From Dictyobacter aurantiacus (lineage in GTDB: Bacteria; Chloroflexota; Ktedonobacteria; Ktedonobacterales; Ktedonobacteraceae): a DNA stretch of 64,000 nucleotides. Numbering within the stretch: the first letter of the stretch is position 1; each line of letters starts with the position of its first letter. The position numbers and the translations under genes were made by a program. Positions 27,422 through 37,031 of the stretch are shown in pieces. The notes beneath the pieces are model-generated. The model searched no databases. It was given only the letters and a program-made list of their open reading frames with translations, and was not told the DNA's origin. The DNA lies in contig NZ_BIFQ01000001.1 of assembly GCF_003967515.1 (NCBI RefSeq), positions 3,286,001 to 3,350,000 of the forward strand, read 5' to 3'.

Positions 27422-28951
27422 ATGGGTGATCAATGGGATCAGAATCCAAACAATAATACGGGTGGTCCGAGCCAGGATGATATAGATAGGCAGTTGAAAG
27501 AGATCAAGCGTGTGGTGGTGCAGGGAGCCAGCGAGGCCCAGGTGCGCCTGAAGCGTGTCATAGATAAAGCTGGCGACTACTGGCAGCAGGTGCAGACACC
27601 CCCCGTCGCCCCACGCCCGGTATCCAGCGTTGAAGAGCAGCGTCTGCGCCAGCTGGTCAATGAATGGAGCAATGAAAACTGGCGCGTGGCTCGTGAGCTT
27701 GGCACCTACATGGATATCCTCTCCACCGGCGTGAGCGAGATCTGGCAGGCGTCCCTGGAGACGCGCTGGGAGACCCGCTCACTGGAGATCATCAGCGAAC
27801 CATACACCGGTCGTTCGGTTAATCGTCCACGCCCACTCCTGCCGGTCTGGGATTATGAACTTGCAGAGGTAACCGGCTTAAAGGCCCCTACCACGCGTAC
27901 ACGCCTGGAAGGTATGGATGAGGTTGTCTCCTGTACCTCCTGCAATAGCACCGGACACGTTCTCTGCTCAGGTTGTAATGGACGCGGCTGGATCGTTTGC
28001 CCGGAGTGTAAGGGGCGCACCAGGAAGCGCTGTACCACTTGCCGTGGTCGTGGCTACATCTCCGACTGGACGCCGGGCGAGAAAAAATCCTTCTTCAAAA
28101 AGCAGGCCGATAATGTGACCAGTTCGGTGGGCAACAAATTCTCTGACCTGTTTGATAATATCCGTCAGCAAGGAGTGCCCATTCCTAATCCCGTGGACAC
28201 TGATCCCGCCAGCAAGGGGCCGACCGTTCCCTGTCCTGATTGTGTCAATGGTGAGGTCAATTGTAGCTGTGGCAACGGCAAACGGGTCTGCACCACCTGT
28301 CAGGGGGCCAAGATGTCGCTGTGCTCGAATTGTGGCGGCACCGGCAAGGTTGTGCGGCACCGTGAGGTTGTGCGCCGCTTTGACCTGCGCTCCCAGACCC
28401 GCTTCATCGGCGATAGCGTCATTCCTGCGCAGCAGCTAGAGAAGGCCCAGGGCGACCTGATTTATAGCGCTGAAATCAACGAAAACCTGCAGCTGGAGGC
28501 CGTACCCGATATGGTTCCCTTCGATGTCTGGCGCACCACTGTGGAGATGGTAGAATCCGAGCGCAAGGTTGTTGATAAGCCTGGCCTGGACCCGCAGGCG
28601 TTCCCGCGCCCTACGCTGCAGGTAGTTGAGCTGATTCGCATCCCCTATACCACGGTACGGTATCGCTTCGCTGAGCAAGAATATGTATTGTATATCTATG
28701 ATGTCGAAGGCAACGAGAAATTCTATTCTGACCGCTACCCGGCCCGCTGGGATCGTGTTGAGCGCCTGGTGAAGGCGATTACCTCTGATCTACGCATGCC
28801 AGGACAGATACAGGAGAATAACAACCAGTCGTCTGACCCGGCGACCCATAGTTATAGTGGTGGCTATCGCGTGCCGATTGAGGTCCCCCCGTATAGCGTC
28901 CAGGATGAAGATGATGAGGATACTGAGCCTCGTCCACCTTCCACGCATTAA
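27422..28951 (+). CDS. DnaJ-type cysteine-rich Zn-finger protein
   Basis: The 509-aa protein has a helical N-terminal part, then two groups of CXXC motifs of the DnaJ central-domain type: CTSCNSTGHVLCSGCNGRG, VCPECKGRTRKRCTTCRGRG, and later CPDCVNG, CSCGNGKRVCTTCQGA and CSNCGGTGKV. There is no J domain, so it is not DnaJ itself. The C-terminal part (about 330-470) is a mixed alpha/beta domain of unknown fold, with an acidic tail (DEDDEDTEP). Such proteins may bind unfolded protein or scaffold complexes. GGGAGG lies before the ATG. It is monocistronic, with a terminator at 28963-29007. Confidence 0.82.
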   Translation: MGDQWDQNPNNNTGGPSQDDIDRQLKEIKRVVVQGASEAQVRLKRVIDKAGDYWQQVQTPPVAPRPVSSVEEQRLRQLVNEWSNENWRVARELGTYMDILSTGVSEIWQASLETRWETRSLEIISEPYTGRSVNRPRPLLPVWDYELAEVTGLKAPTTRTRLEGMDEVVSCTSCNSTGHVLCSGCNGRGWIVCPECKGRTRKRCTTCRGRGYISDWTPGEKKSFFKKQADNVTSSVGNKFSDLFDNIRQQGVPIPNPVDTDPASKGPTVPCPDCVNGEVNCSCGNGKRVCTTCQGAKMSLCSNCGGTGKVVRHREVVRRFDLRSQTRFIGDSVIPAQQLEKAQGDLIYSAEINENLQLEAVPDMVPFDVWRTTVEMVESERKVVDKPGLDPQAFPRPTLQVVELIRIPYTTVRYRFAEQEYVLYIYDVEGNEKFYSDRYPARWDRVERLVKAITSDLRMPGQIQENNNQSSDPATHSYSGGYRVPIEVPPYSVQDEDDEDTEPRPPSTH

Positions 28952-28962
28952 AAAATAGCGCC

Positions 28963-29007
28963 AAAGGCACGGCGGCCAGCATTTTTGGCCGCTGTGCCTT
29001 TTTTTAC
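28963..29007 (+). terminator. Terminator after the Zn-finger protein gene
   Basis: A 16-bp stem with one mismatch (28963-28978, 28985-29000) is followed by a T7 run. Confidence 0.85.
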
Positions 29008-29204
29008 CTGATGTATTATAGTTTGTTTGCTTATGTGCGCGTCTCCCCCATCTTTCCCGTGGTCGTGACTGCTGATAGGGTGATTCGTCTTTATTTATCG
29101 AGCTTTGTTATATTATCCTTCTCGTTTAATGCGTCCATGAGGGTTGAAGGCGCCCACCAGTAGCGCATGCGGAGGATTACAATGTATCAGAAGGATTGTT
29201 GTGG

Positions 29205-30890
29205 ATGACTCAAGCGCGAGGTGATGTGCGTAACGGTGAGGCTGAGGGTGAAGTAGAGAGAAAAAAGAATACGGCTGCAGACTCATTGGCACATGGTTTG
29301 GTGCTATTGGATCTCCATCCCTGGTTGCTGTGCGTATTGTTGATCGGCCTGTCGATGATTCTTGCTTGCCTTTATTTAGGGCGGCCGGGAATCTGGTTTG
29401 ATGAGGCATTTTCGGTTGAGCTGGCGCGTCAGCCGCTGCCCCTGCTGTGGCACACAATATTCGGGACCGAGCCGAATATGGAGCTGTATTACCTGCTGCT
29501 TCATGGCTGGCTCATGGTTACTGGCTGGCTGGGATTGGCGCCTGTTGAATGGCTGGTGCGACTGCCTTCGGCCATCTGCGCCGCTCTGAGTACAGGTGTG
29601 ATCTTTCTCTTTGCACGTAGGTATCTGGGAACCGTTGCGGCCGCTGTTGGATCTGTTCTTTTTGCCTCTAATTATCTGTTGCTGGTATACGCTCAGCAGA
29701 CCCGCGCGTATGCCTTACAATTGCTGCTGCTCTGCCTTTCCTGGCTGGCCCTGTTGACCGCTATCCAGCGGGAGACGTCTCAGAAGCGCTGGTGGGCTCT
29801 GTACGTGGCTACGATTGTGCTGGCTATCTACAGCCATCTCTTCAGCGCCTTCGTGCTGCTGGCCCAGTGGACCGCGCTGGCGGGTCTGTACGGCGTCTCT
29901 GTTGACTGGCGTGCCGTCATTCGTCGGCAGTGGCTGTTCTGGATGGGCAGCCTGTTGCTAAGTGGCGTATTGAGCATTCCCATGCTTCTGGTGAGCTTAC
30001 ACGGTTCCAAAACCGGCTGGCTATTTGTGCCTCACCTGAGTGAGCTTTTATCCCTGTTCACAATCATCAGTGGTAGCAATCCGCGCTACCTCGTTGTAAT
30101 GGGTCTGTGTATCCTGGCTGGCTTGATCCTGGTGGCTATCGGGAGCCTGGTGGGACAAGATGCGCGCTATCAGCAATGGATGGAGCGGCGTCTTCAATTG
30201 GTGTGGGGACCGCATCACCTGCGGCGCTTCTGGCCGTTTGCCTGGATGATGTTGTGCTGGTTTGTCTTGCCGATCGTGATCAGCTATGTGATCTCACAGG
30301 GTTCGCTGCGCCTCTTTTCTACGCGCTACCTGGTCGTTGTGGTGCCACCATTCTGCCTGCTGGCCGCGCTGGGCGTGGCTATCTGGCGCTGGCGCATCTT
30401 ACAGGGGATGGTGATCTGCGTGTTGCTTGGCTCGGCGTTCCTGGTGGTGCCGCACTACTATCAAAACGCCCAGGTTGAAGACTGGAATAGCGCCGTTCAC
30501 TGGTTGCAGGCGCGCTCGCAGCCCGGCGATGGCCTGGTCTGTTACGACAACACCACCACGCAGGGTTGCCAGATCGCGGTCGAATATTACCTGCACGCTT
30601 ATCCCAATGGAACGTATTTTTCCAGTGATTCGCCCGGCGCTTTTTCATGGGAGAAATTCAGTAGCGGAGAGCCACAGAATGATCCCACCCTGGCTTTGCA
30701 GCCAGCCGCGCTATCTACGTTTGCCAGCCATCACCCACGTTTTTTCCTGATCACTGGCCGCATCGCCAACCAGACCGACGCTGTTCGTGTGCAGGATACC
30801 CGGCGCTGGCTCGATCAGCATTACCACCTGCTCGGCCAGGAAGAGACACACACAGTAACAGTCAGTTTTTACAGTACCGCCACCAAATGA
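29205..30890 (+). CDS. GT-C fold (GT39/PMT-like) membrane glycosyltransferase
   Basis: The 561-aa protein has about ten or more hydrophobic helices. The GT-C hallmark is RPGIWFDEAFSVELAR, an Asp-Glu pair in the first outer loop, as in ArnT/PMT-type enzymes that use polyprenyl-phosphate sugars. A second loop with EPNMELYYLLLHGWL fits the family. The C-terminal 150 residues form an extracytoplasmic domain beginning VEDWNSAVHWLQARSQPGDG. It probably transfers a sugar to lipid, glycan or protein on the outer face; donor and acceptor are unknown. The ATG at 29205 has AAGGA upstream. It is followed by a 34-bp tandem repeat array. Confidence 0.82.
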   Translation: MTQARGDVRNGEAEGEVERKKNTAADSLAHGLVLLDLHPWLLCVLLIGLSMILACLYLGRPGIWFDEAFSVELARQPLPLLWHTIFGTEPNMELYYLLLHGWLMVTGWLGLAPVEWLVRLPSAICAALSTGVIFLFARRYLGTVAAAVGSVLFASNYLLLVYAQQTRAYALQLLLLCLSWLALLTAIQRETSQKRWWALYVATIVLAIYSHLFSAFVLLAQWTALAGLYGVSVDWRAVIRRQWLFWMGSLLLSGVLSIPMLLVSLHGSKTGWLFVPHLSELLSLFTIISGSNPRYLVVMGLCILAGLILVAIGSLVGQDARYQQWMERRLQLVWGPHHLRRFWPFAWMMLCWFVLPIVISYVISQGSLRLFSTRYLVVVVPPFCLLAALGVAIWRWRILQGMVICVLLGSAFLVVPHYYQNAQVEDWNSAVHWLQARSQPGDGLVCYDNTTTQGCQIAVEYYLHAYPNGTYFSSDSPGAFSWEKFSSGEPQNDPTLALQPAALSTFASHHPRFFLITGRIANQTDAVRVQDTRRWLDQHYHLLGQEETHTVTVSFYSTATK

Positions 30891-30923
30891 ACGGTGCATA
30901 GTCCGTAGATTATTTCTGCATGA

Positions 30924-31145
30924 TGCGGCAGGTGCACAGCAGTCAAATTTGAGGAGGTGCGGCAGGTGCACAGCAGTCAAATTTGAGGAGGTGCGGCAGG
31001 TGCACAGCAGTCAAATTTGAGGAGGTGCGGCAGGTGCACAGCAGTCAAATTTGAGGAGGTGCGGCAGCGGCGCATTCGCGCCGCTGCCGCACCTCCTCAA
31101 AAAAACAGGGCGGCCGCGCAGCGGCTGCCCGCACGGGCGCGTCAG
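30924..31145. repeat. Four 34-bp tandem repeats, palindrome and GC-rich motif
   Basis: Units start at 30924, 30958, 30992 and 31026. The array runs into a perfect palindrome with 24-bp arms and 4-nt loop (31050-31073, 31078-31101), then the GC-rich motif at about 31110-31145. The end of each tandem unit is the same as the outer left arm of the palindrome (GAGGAGGTGCGGCAG), so the unit includes half of the hairpin. Confidence 0.88.
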
Positions 31146-31304
31146 CGCGCCCCAGCAAAACTATCTTTAGAAGTATACGAAGAAGTACTTGTTTTCAGTC
31201 TCTCCGCTAGATATATGATACTATTAAGATTGCGTTTAATTTAAATTACTTACTCAGGTATCAGCAAATGGTTCGCCGTTCAGCCAACACATATGGAGCC
31301 GAAA

Positions 31305-31679
31305 ATGTCCAGTTCATTTGATGAATTATACCGCAATACACTTAATAGCGTCTTTCTTGAGCGCGCCAGACAACAATTAGAGCAGGGTGTTGATGGTCTG
31401 GCTCTCGCCGATGCCTATGCTGATCAGGGAAAGCCCGATTTTTCGCTAGCCCATTTGCTGCTGGTTGATGCACCGGATGATGTGAAGCGGGAAATTCTTG
31501 CCCGCGCTTACGAGCGCCGTGCCGATCTCACCGATGAGAAGGCCGAAAACTTTGATAAGCAATTTCACCGCCCTTTCCCGTTGGTCAAGTTAGAGGCTCA
31601 GAAAGATCGCATGTCTGCCCAGCAGGTGCGTCAACAAAAGCGCATTCGTAGGGGCACGCGATCGCTTAACATGAATTGA
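31305..31679 (+). CDS. Hypothetical protein, 124 aa
   Basis: The protein is not recognised. It is soluble and helical, with SSFDELYRNTLNSVFLER at the N-terminus, ADAYADQGKPDFSLAHLLL in the middle and a strongly basic end (QQKRIRRGTRSLNMN). The middle resembles a single TPR-like hairpin. The ATG at 31305 has GGAG 6 nt upstream, which is preferred to the ATG at 31293. It lies 78 bp before the GT87-like gene on the same strand and may be cotranscribed. Confidence 0.65.
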   Translation: MSSSFDELYRNTLNSVFLERARQQLEQGVDGLALADAYADQGKPDFSLAHLLLVDAPDDVKREILARAYERRADLTDEKAENFDKQFHRPFPLVKLEAQKDRMSAQQVRQQKRIRRGTRSLNMN

Positions 31680-31757
31680 TCGTGAACGAACAACAGTAGA
31701 GATAGCGTTAGCATAATTTGATCTGGCTGATCAGCCACTTGTAGGAGATGGTAATTC

Positions 31758-33497
31758 TTGTTAGAGAACGTTGTAAAAAAGGTAGATTCATCTCTATCAA
31801 ATAAGAATGCATCTGACCAACAGCAAAATTTTATATGGCCCATGCTGATTTCAGCTGCCATATTTGTTGTCAGCATCCTATTCTTTGATGCCGTACTACA
31901 CAACATATCGGGTTTTAAAACAAGCGTATGGATAAGCAATAAAATCACCTGGTTTGGTCGTTGGATTCCTACCGATCTTACAGGTGGTGCCCATACCCGG
32001 TTAGCCATGCATAAAACCGGCTTTATCGAAATGGTGATTTTTCTGGTCGTGATGTTCGCGGCGTATCTTGCATGTGCATGGTTTCTCTATCGACGCGCAA
32101 AGTCGGGTTCGCAGACCTTTCTGTTCTGGTTTATCTGGGCAGGCGTATTGGTTGTGAGTGTTATTTATCTGCTCACGCCTGCCATTATGACCACTGATGT
32201 ATATTCATACTCAAGCTATGGACGTATACTGGCTATCTACCATGCCAATCCCTATTTTGTTCCTCCAAAGGCGTTTCCACATGATGTTGTCTATCAGTGG
32301 CTCCAGCCCGAGTGGCGCAAGGTGGTTTCTATTTATGGACCCATCTGGACCATTGTCGGGGCCCTGCTGGCTTTAATTGGTGGCTCATCGCAGCTGGGTC
32401 TGGTTCTCGTTTTCCGCTGCTTTGCCCTGCTGTGCCATGTAATGAATATTATCTTGATCGTTGCGACCATGCGCGCCATGAAGCGTTCGCCACGCCTCAT
32501 TTTGCTCGGAACCTTCCTTTATGCCTGGAATCCGCTGGTGCTGATGGAGACGGTATTTAACGGGCACAATGACATTTTTATGGTCACCTTTCTTTTGTTG
32601 GGATTTTATTTTTGTGCTCGCGCTCAGCAAAAAGGGACCTTTTTGCAATGGCATGGTTACCTCCTCCCCCTGGTCTCTTTTACGGCTGCTGTACTGGTCA
32701 AGTTTAGCGCCGCGCCCGTGCTGCCCGTGCTGGTATTAGCTGTGGCGTTCGCCACCATACAGGTGGACAGTAAAAATGGGAAGCTCGTCTGGCGGCGTGC
32801 TTTGTCGTCAGCTGTGCTTATGACGGTCACCTTTGTGCTGATCGCGCTGGTCTGCTATGGTCCCTTCTGGATTGGTCACAGCCTGCGGGATATTATACGA
32901 GGTTTTACCTCGTTGCCGGCATCATCTGACTCGATTAGTTCGGTACTGTCCATCTTTAAAAACTACAATTTATACCATGCGCTTCCCTCGGCATTGAATA
33001 TATTCAAGAGCCGCCTATTGTGGAACATCGTTAACATGGTCGCCATGCTGGCGCCAATCCTCATTGGTTGCATCTATCTGTGGCGGGCTCCTGGTACGCG
33101 TACGATGGCGCTAGTCACCCTGGCGTCGTTCTCGGGCTTTCTGATCACCACGCCCTGGTTCTTTTCCTGGTACCTGGTCTGGCTGATTGGCCTGCTCCCG
33201 TTATGTATCGCCGCGCGCATGGGCCGTCTGAGTTACACCCTGCTGGCATTTTCTCTGGCCTTCTCCGCGACGGCTTTCTTCTCTTACTACACCACGATGG
33301 TAGGCTGGATGCTGCTGCTCTTAAAGCCGCCAGCATTGACCTGGAATATCTGGCTCAGCATTGGCATATTGGGCATACCTATCGCTGTCCTGGTTATTAC
33401 CTGGCTCCTGTGGCCTCGCTTCGCACGTCCCGAGACGATATCGATACAGGATACTCCTCTGGACTTGCCCGCCGCCGATAGCGCGCTGGTGAAATAA
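31758..33497 (+). CDS. Polyprenol-phosphate-mannose-dependent glycosyltransferase-like membrane protein (MptB/GT87-like)
   Basis: The 579-aa protein has about twelve transmembrane helices. The motif TTDVYSYSSYGRILAIYHAN with PYFVPP following matches the first outer loop of actinobacterial alpha-1,6-mannosyltransferases (MptA/MptB) and the related GT87 group, which use polyprenyl-phosphate mannose. Further signs are YAWNPLVLMETVFNGHND and a conserved WFFSWYLVW near the C-terminus. The start is a TTG with GGAG 11 nt upstream. It probably helps build an envelope glycolipid or polysaccharide. The transcript ends in the 66-bp palindrome shared with convergent gyrA. Confidence 0.82.
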   Translation: MLENVVKKVDSSLSNKNASDQQQNFIWPMLISAAIFVVSILFFDAVLHNISGFKTSVWISNKITWFGRWIPTDLTGGAHTRLAMHKTGFIEMVIFLVVMFAAYLACAWFLYRRAKSGSQTFLFWFIWAGVLVVSVIYLLTPAIMTTDVYSYSSYGRILAIYHANPYFVPPKAFPHDVVYQWLQPEWRKVVSIYGPIWTIVGALLALIGGSSQLGLVLVFRCFALLCHVMNIILIVATMRAMKRSPRLILLGTFLYAWNPLVLMETVFNGHNDIFMVTFLLLGFYFCARAQQKGTFLQWHGYLLPLVSFTAAVLVKFSAAPVLPVLVLAVAFATIQVDSKNGKLVWRRALSSAVLMTVTFVLIALVCYGPFWIGHSLRDIIRGFTSLPASSDSISSVLSIFKNYNLYHALPSALNIFKSRLLWNIVNMVAMLAPILIGCIYLWRAPGTRTMALVTLASFSGFLITTPWFFSWYLVWLIGLLPLCIAARMGRLSYTLLAFSLAFSATAFFSYYTTMVGWMLLLLKPPALTWNIWLSIGILGIPIAVLVITWLLWPRFARPETISIQDTPLDLPAADSALVK

Positions 33498-33499
33498 TC

Positions 33500-33565
33500 A
33501 TAAATACAAAGAGCCGCCTGTACGCCGGTCCACGGACCGGCGTACAGGCGGCTCTTTGTATTTAT
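33500..33565. terminator. 66-bp near-perfect palindrome between convergent genes
   Basis: Perfect 32-bp arms (33500-33531, 33534-33565) surround a 2-bp centre. It lies 2 bp after the stop of the glycosyltransferase gene and 13 bp from the gyrA stop, so it terminates both. Confidence 0.85.
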
Positions 33566-33578
33566 GAGTTCAATTGTA

Positions 33579-36164
33579 TTACGGTTGCTCCTCGGTGGGG
33601 GTCTCTGAATCGGGGGTGCCGGACTCTATAGTGGCATCGGCGTCTGATTCTGTGGACTCTACCGGAGCCCCGATCACGACCGGCTCGCCGCCTTCTCCGT
33701 TTTCCACTGCGACTGCTTCCGCCTCCTGATCGGCGAGCTTTTTGCCATTGGTGGTGGCAACCGCGACGATGCTGTCATTCTTATTGACGTGCATCAGGAT
33801 GACACCCTGCGTGGCGCGGCCACTGATCTTGATGGTATTGACGTCGGTACGAATGACGACACCGCTGGCTGAGATGATCATCAGGTCGCTATCCTGGTCG
33901 GTTACGACGCGTGCCGTTGCTACCAGGCCAGTTTTATCCGAGATTCTGGAGGTAATGACGCCACTGCCGCCACGGTTGTGGCGTGGATACTCATCGACCG
34001 GGGTACGCTTGCCAAAGCCATACTCGGTGACGATCAGTAGCTCGCTATCCGCCTTCACCAGATTCAACGAGACGACCCGGTCATCCTGATCCAAGCGGAT
34101 ACCACGGACGCCGCCGCTGGTACGCGATGCCAGGCGCAGATCATCGACACAGAAGCGAATAGCCTGACCTCTGGCCGTGATTAGCAGCACATCGTCTCCT
34201 TTGGCCGCCATCTTGGCTCCAATCAGCTCATCATCATCTTCCAGGTTCATGGCGATCAAGCCCTGGCGACGCACGACCTCAAACTCGCTCATGGAGGTCT
34301 TCTTGACCTCGCCCTTTTTGGTGGCGACAATCAGCACATCTCGGCTGATGCCCTTGGGGACCGAGACGATAGCAGTGATGCGTTCGCGCTGCTCAATGGC
34401 GATCATATTGATCAGGTGCTCGCCCCTGGCTGTGCGGCTCACATCCGGTAACTCATACACCTTTAATTGGAAGACGCGGCCACGGTCCGTGAAGAAGAGC
34501 AGGCTGTCATGGGTATGGGTAACCAGCAGATGACGCACCGCGTCATCCTCGCGGGTGACCATACCGGTCACGCCACGACCACCACGGCGCTGCGCGCGGT
34601 ACGTGTTGGAAGGCAGGCGTTTGATATAGCCCTTCTCGGTCAGGGTCACGACCACTTCCTCGTTCGGGATCAGATCTTCGTGCTTGAAGTCTCCAACCTC
34701 GGCGGCATCGATCTCTGTGCGCCGCTCGTCGCCATATTTCTCTTTCAGCATCGCCAGGTCATCTTTGATCAGCTTGCGAATCTCATTGATATCGCCCAGC
34801 AGCATGTTGTAGTAATCAATGTGCTGCAAGACATCTTTGAGTTCGTCCTCGATTTTCTGGCGCTCCATAGAAGCCAGGCGAGCCAGGCGCATGTCCAGAA
34901 TCGCTCGGGCCTGTTCTTCCGACAGGCCGAACTGCTCGCGCAACTGCGCCAGGCCATCCTCGTAAGCGGACCTTGATGAGCGGATGATGCTGATGACGGC
35001 ATCCAGGTTATCCAGGGCGATCTTTAAGCCCTCCAGGATATGTTTGCGAGCTTCAGCCTTTGCCAGTTCGAAGCGGGTGCGGCGCGTCAGCACGTTTTCG
35101 CGATGCCGGATATAGTGGTACAGGAACTTCTTCAGTGTCAGCGTCTGTGGTTGCTGGTCTACCAGTGCCAGCATGTTGGTGTTGAAGGCCGTCTGCATGG
35201 CGGTATATTTAAACAGCGAGTTCAGCACGCTATCAACGTTGGCGTCACGTTTCAGGTCGATGACCATGCGCATGCCCTGCCGATCTGACTCGTCACGCAC
35301 CTCGGAGATGCCGTCGATCTTCTTATCGCGGGCCAGCTCGGCGATCTTCTTCACCAGGTCAGATTTAATCACCTGGTAGGGCAGCTCGGTCACAATAATG
35401 CTGATGCGTCCGCGTTCGCTCTCTTCAGTGGTGGTGCGCGCGCGAATCACAATGCGGCCGCGACCATTGGCGTAGGTATTGCGAATGCCCTCGCGGCCCT
35501 GAATGATGCCGCCGGTCGGGAAATCTGGTCCGCGAATGATGCGTGCCAGCTCTTCGGTAGTGGCCTCGGGATTATCGATCAGATAGGTGATGCCGTCGCA
35601 AAGCTCGTTGAGGTTGTGCGGCGGAATATTGGTAGCCATACCAACGGCGATACCTGTGGAACCATTGAGCAGCAGGTTGGGTAAACGTGCTGGCAGCACG
35701 AGAGGTTCTTCGGTCTGGTTATCATAGTTGGGAGCGAAATCGACGGTATCTTTTTCAATATCACCCAGCAGTTCATCCGCGATTGTGGCCATTTTGGCCT
35801 CGGTATAACGCATCGCGGCGGGTGGATCATCGTCCTGCGAGCCAAAGTTACCCTGGCCCAGAACGAGAGGATAGCGCATCGCCCATGGTTGGGCCAGACG
35901 CACAAGTGAAGCGTACACGGCTGCATCACCGTGTGGGTGATAACTCTTCAACACCTCGCCAACGGTACCTGCGCACTTACGAAATTGTCTCGTTGATTGC
36001 AGACCCATCTGGTCCATAGCATAGAGCACACGACGATGAACAGGTTTCAGGCCGTCTCGAACGTCTGGGAGCGCGCGGCTCACAATGACACTCATTGAGT
36101 AGTCGAGATAGGCTCCTGTCATTTCTGTAACGATATTGACTGGCTTTACATTGCCCGGTTCCAT
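33579..36164 (-). CDS. gyrA: DNA gyrase subunit A
   Basis: The 861-aa protein is GyrA: it cleaves and rejoins DNA in the gyrase that introduces negative supercoils with GyrB. Visible signs are [20 protein letters not shown], the winged-helix region [14 protein letters not shown], the catalytic Tyr in [10 protein letters not shown], and the C-terminal beta-pinwheel with the GyrA box QRRGGRG, which separates it from ParC. The C-terminus ends in an acidic Glu/Asp/Pro/Thr-rich tail. The two residues equivalent to E. coli Ser83 and Asp87 are both Ala here. The ATG at 36164 has GTGAGG upstream. gyrB is not in the window. Confidence 0.96.
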   Translation of the reverse strand: MEPGNVKPVNIVTEMTGAYLDYSMSVIVSRALPDVRDGLKPVHRRVLYAMDQMGLQSTRQFRKCAGTVGEVLKSYHPHGDAAVYASLVRLAQPWAMRYPLVLGQGNFGSQDDDPPAAMRYTEAKMATIADELLGDIEKDTVDFAPNYDNQTEEPLVLPARLPNLLLNGSTGIAVGMATNIPPHNLNELCDGITYLIDNPEATTEELARIIRGPDFPTGGIIQGREGIRNTYANGRGRIVIRARTTTEESERGRISIIVTELPYQVIKSDLVKKIAELARDKKIDGISEVRDESDRQGMRMVIDLKRDANVDSVLNSLFKYTAMQTAFNTNMLALVDQQPQTLTLKKFLYHYIRHRENVLTRRTRFELAKAEARKHILEGLKIALDNLDAVISIIRSSRSAYEDGLAQLREQFGLSEEQARAILDMRLARLASMERQKIEDELKDVLQHIDYYNMLLGDINEIRKLIKDDLAMLKEKYGDERRTEIDAAEVGDFKHEDLIPNEEVVVTLTEKGYIKRLPSNTYRAQRRGGRGVTGMVTREDDAVRHLLVTHTHDSLLFFTDRGRVFQLKVYELPDVSRTARGEHLINMIAIEQRERITAIVSVPKGISRDVLIVATKKGEVKKTSMSEFEVVRRQGLIAMNLEDDDELIGAKMAAKGDDVLLITARGQAIRFCVDDLRLASRTSGGVRGIRLDQDDRVVSLNLVKADSELLIVTEYGFGKRTPVDEYPRHNRGGSGVITSRISDKTGLVATARVVTDQDSDLMIISASGVVIRTDVNTIKISGRATQGVILMHVNKNDSIVAVATTNGKKLADQEAEAVAVENGEGGEPVVIGAPVESTESDADATIESGTPDSETPTEEQP

Positions 36165-36459
36165 AAAAACATCCTCACCAAAAAGTAAGACATAGCCTGA
36201 AGGCGATATCGGGTTGAAGCATTGATATAAGCTGCCTGGAGGGGTCTTAGAAAATTTGATCCTACCTGCTCTATTATAGCACATTGGGCTTATATTTACG
36301 AATTTTTCACTGTTCTATAGCAGGTTATTCCCAGCTTGTTTGCTATCTAATTGGATGGGCGAGTATGGCCGGCTGACGCCCTTGCGAGGGGTCCATTGCC
36401 GCTCGTGCATAAACACGCTCTTGAGGGTATCGTGGGGAACGCAGGCGTCCCCATATTCT

Positions 36460-36800
36460 TTTGATGTCGTGATGAAGCGGGGGCGCGATTGCGCCCCCGC
36501 TTCATCACGACATCAAAGCCCATTGAGCATCGCAGATGTCTGAAATCCGCCGAGGTGGTGCAGCAGGAGCGCCTTTGCTTCATCACGACATCAAAGCCCA
36601 TTGAGCATCGCAGATGTCTGAAATCCGCCGAGGTGGTGCAGCAGGGGCGCCTTTGCTTCATCACGACACCAAAGCCCATTGAGCATCGCAGATGTTAGAA
36701 ATCCGCCGAGGTGGTGCAGCAGGGGCGCTTCGCGCCCCTGCTGCACCACAAAAAAACAGCGCGGCCGCGCAGCGGACGCGCGTGTGGGGGCGCTCACGCT
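36460..36800. repeat. Palindrome-bounded 78-bp tandem repeat array with GC-rich motif
   Basis: It starts with a perfect palindrome (27-bp arms 36460-36486 and 36491-36517, loop GATT). It continues with three units of 78-bp period whose centres join the left arm of the last palindrome to the right arm of the first, then ends with a palindrome of 18-bp arms (36711-36728, 36732-36749). A GC-rich motif copy follows at about 36762-36800. The array lies upstream of gyrA. Confidence 0.88.
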
Positions 36801-36869
36801 GCCTAGCAAGAGATCAGGCAACTCTGCACACAGACATTTTAGCCGGCATATTACTATATGGACACTAGG

Positions 36870-36894
36870 GTTGACAAAATACGATTTTGTCAAC
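36870..36894. promoter_or_regulatory. Perfect 11-bp inverted repeat, candidate operator
   Basis: GTTGACAAAAT-ACG-ATTTTGTCAAC includes a consensus TTGACA box on each strand. It lies about 140 bp upstream of the CvpA-like gene. Its compact AT-rich form and 3-nt centre suggest a dimeric repressor site that overlaps a promoter; a terminator is less likely because no T run follows. Confidence 0.5.
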
Positions 36895-37031
36895 ATAGAC
36901 CCTATGTTTTGTAAAAAACCTGTGGTATGATTAAATGCAGGAACGGAAGTTACGGGGAAAATTTCAGTGCTGTTGCTTTCTCCGGTTGTGTAGCGCCTGC
37001 GATTCTGCTGACATTGGGAGATTTAGAGTAT

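Noticed and set aside
30924..31059. CRISPR array
   Set aside because: 34-bp units are directly abutting and identical, with no spacers.
34467..34976. Plus-strand gene inside gyrA
   Set aside because: Shadow frame of the gyrA coding sequence.
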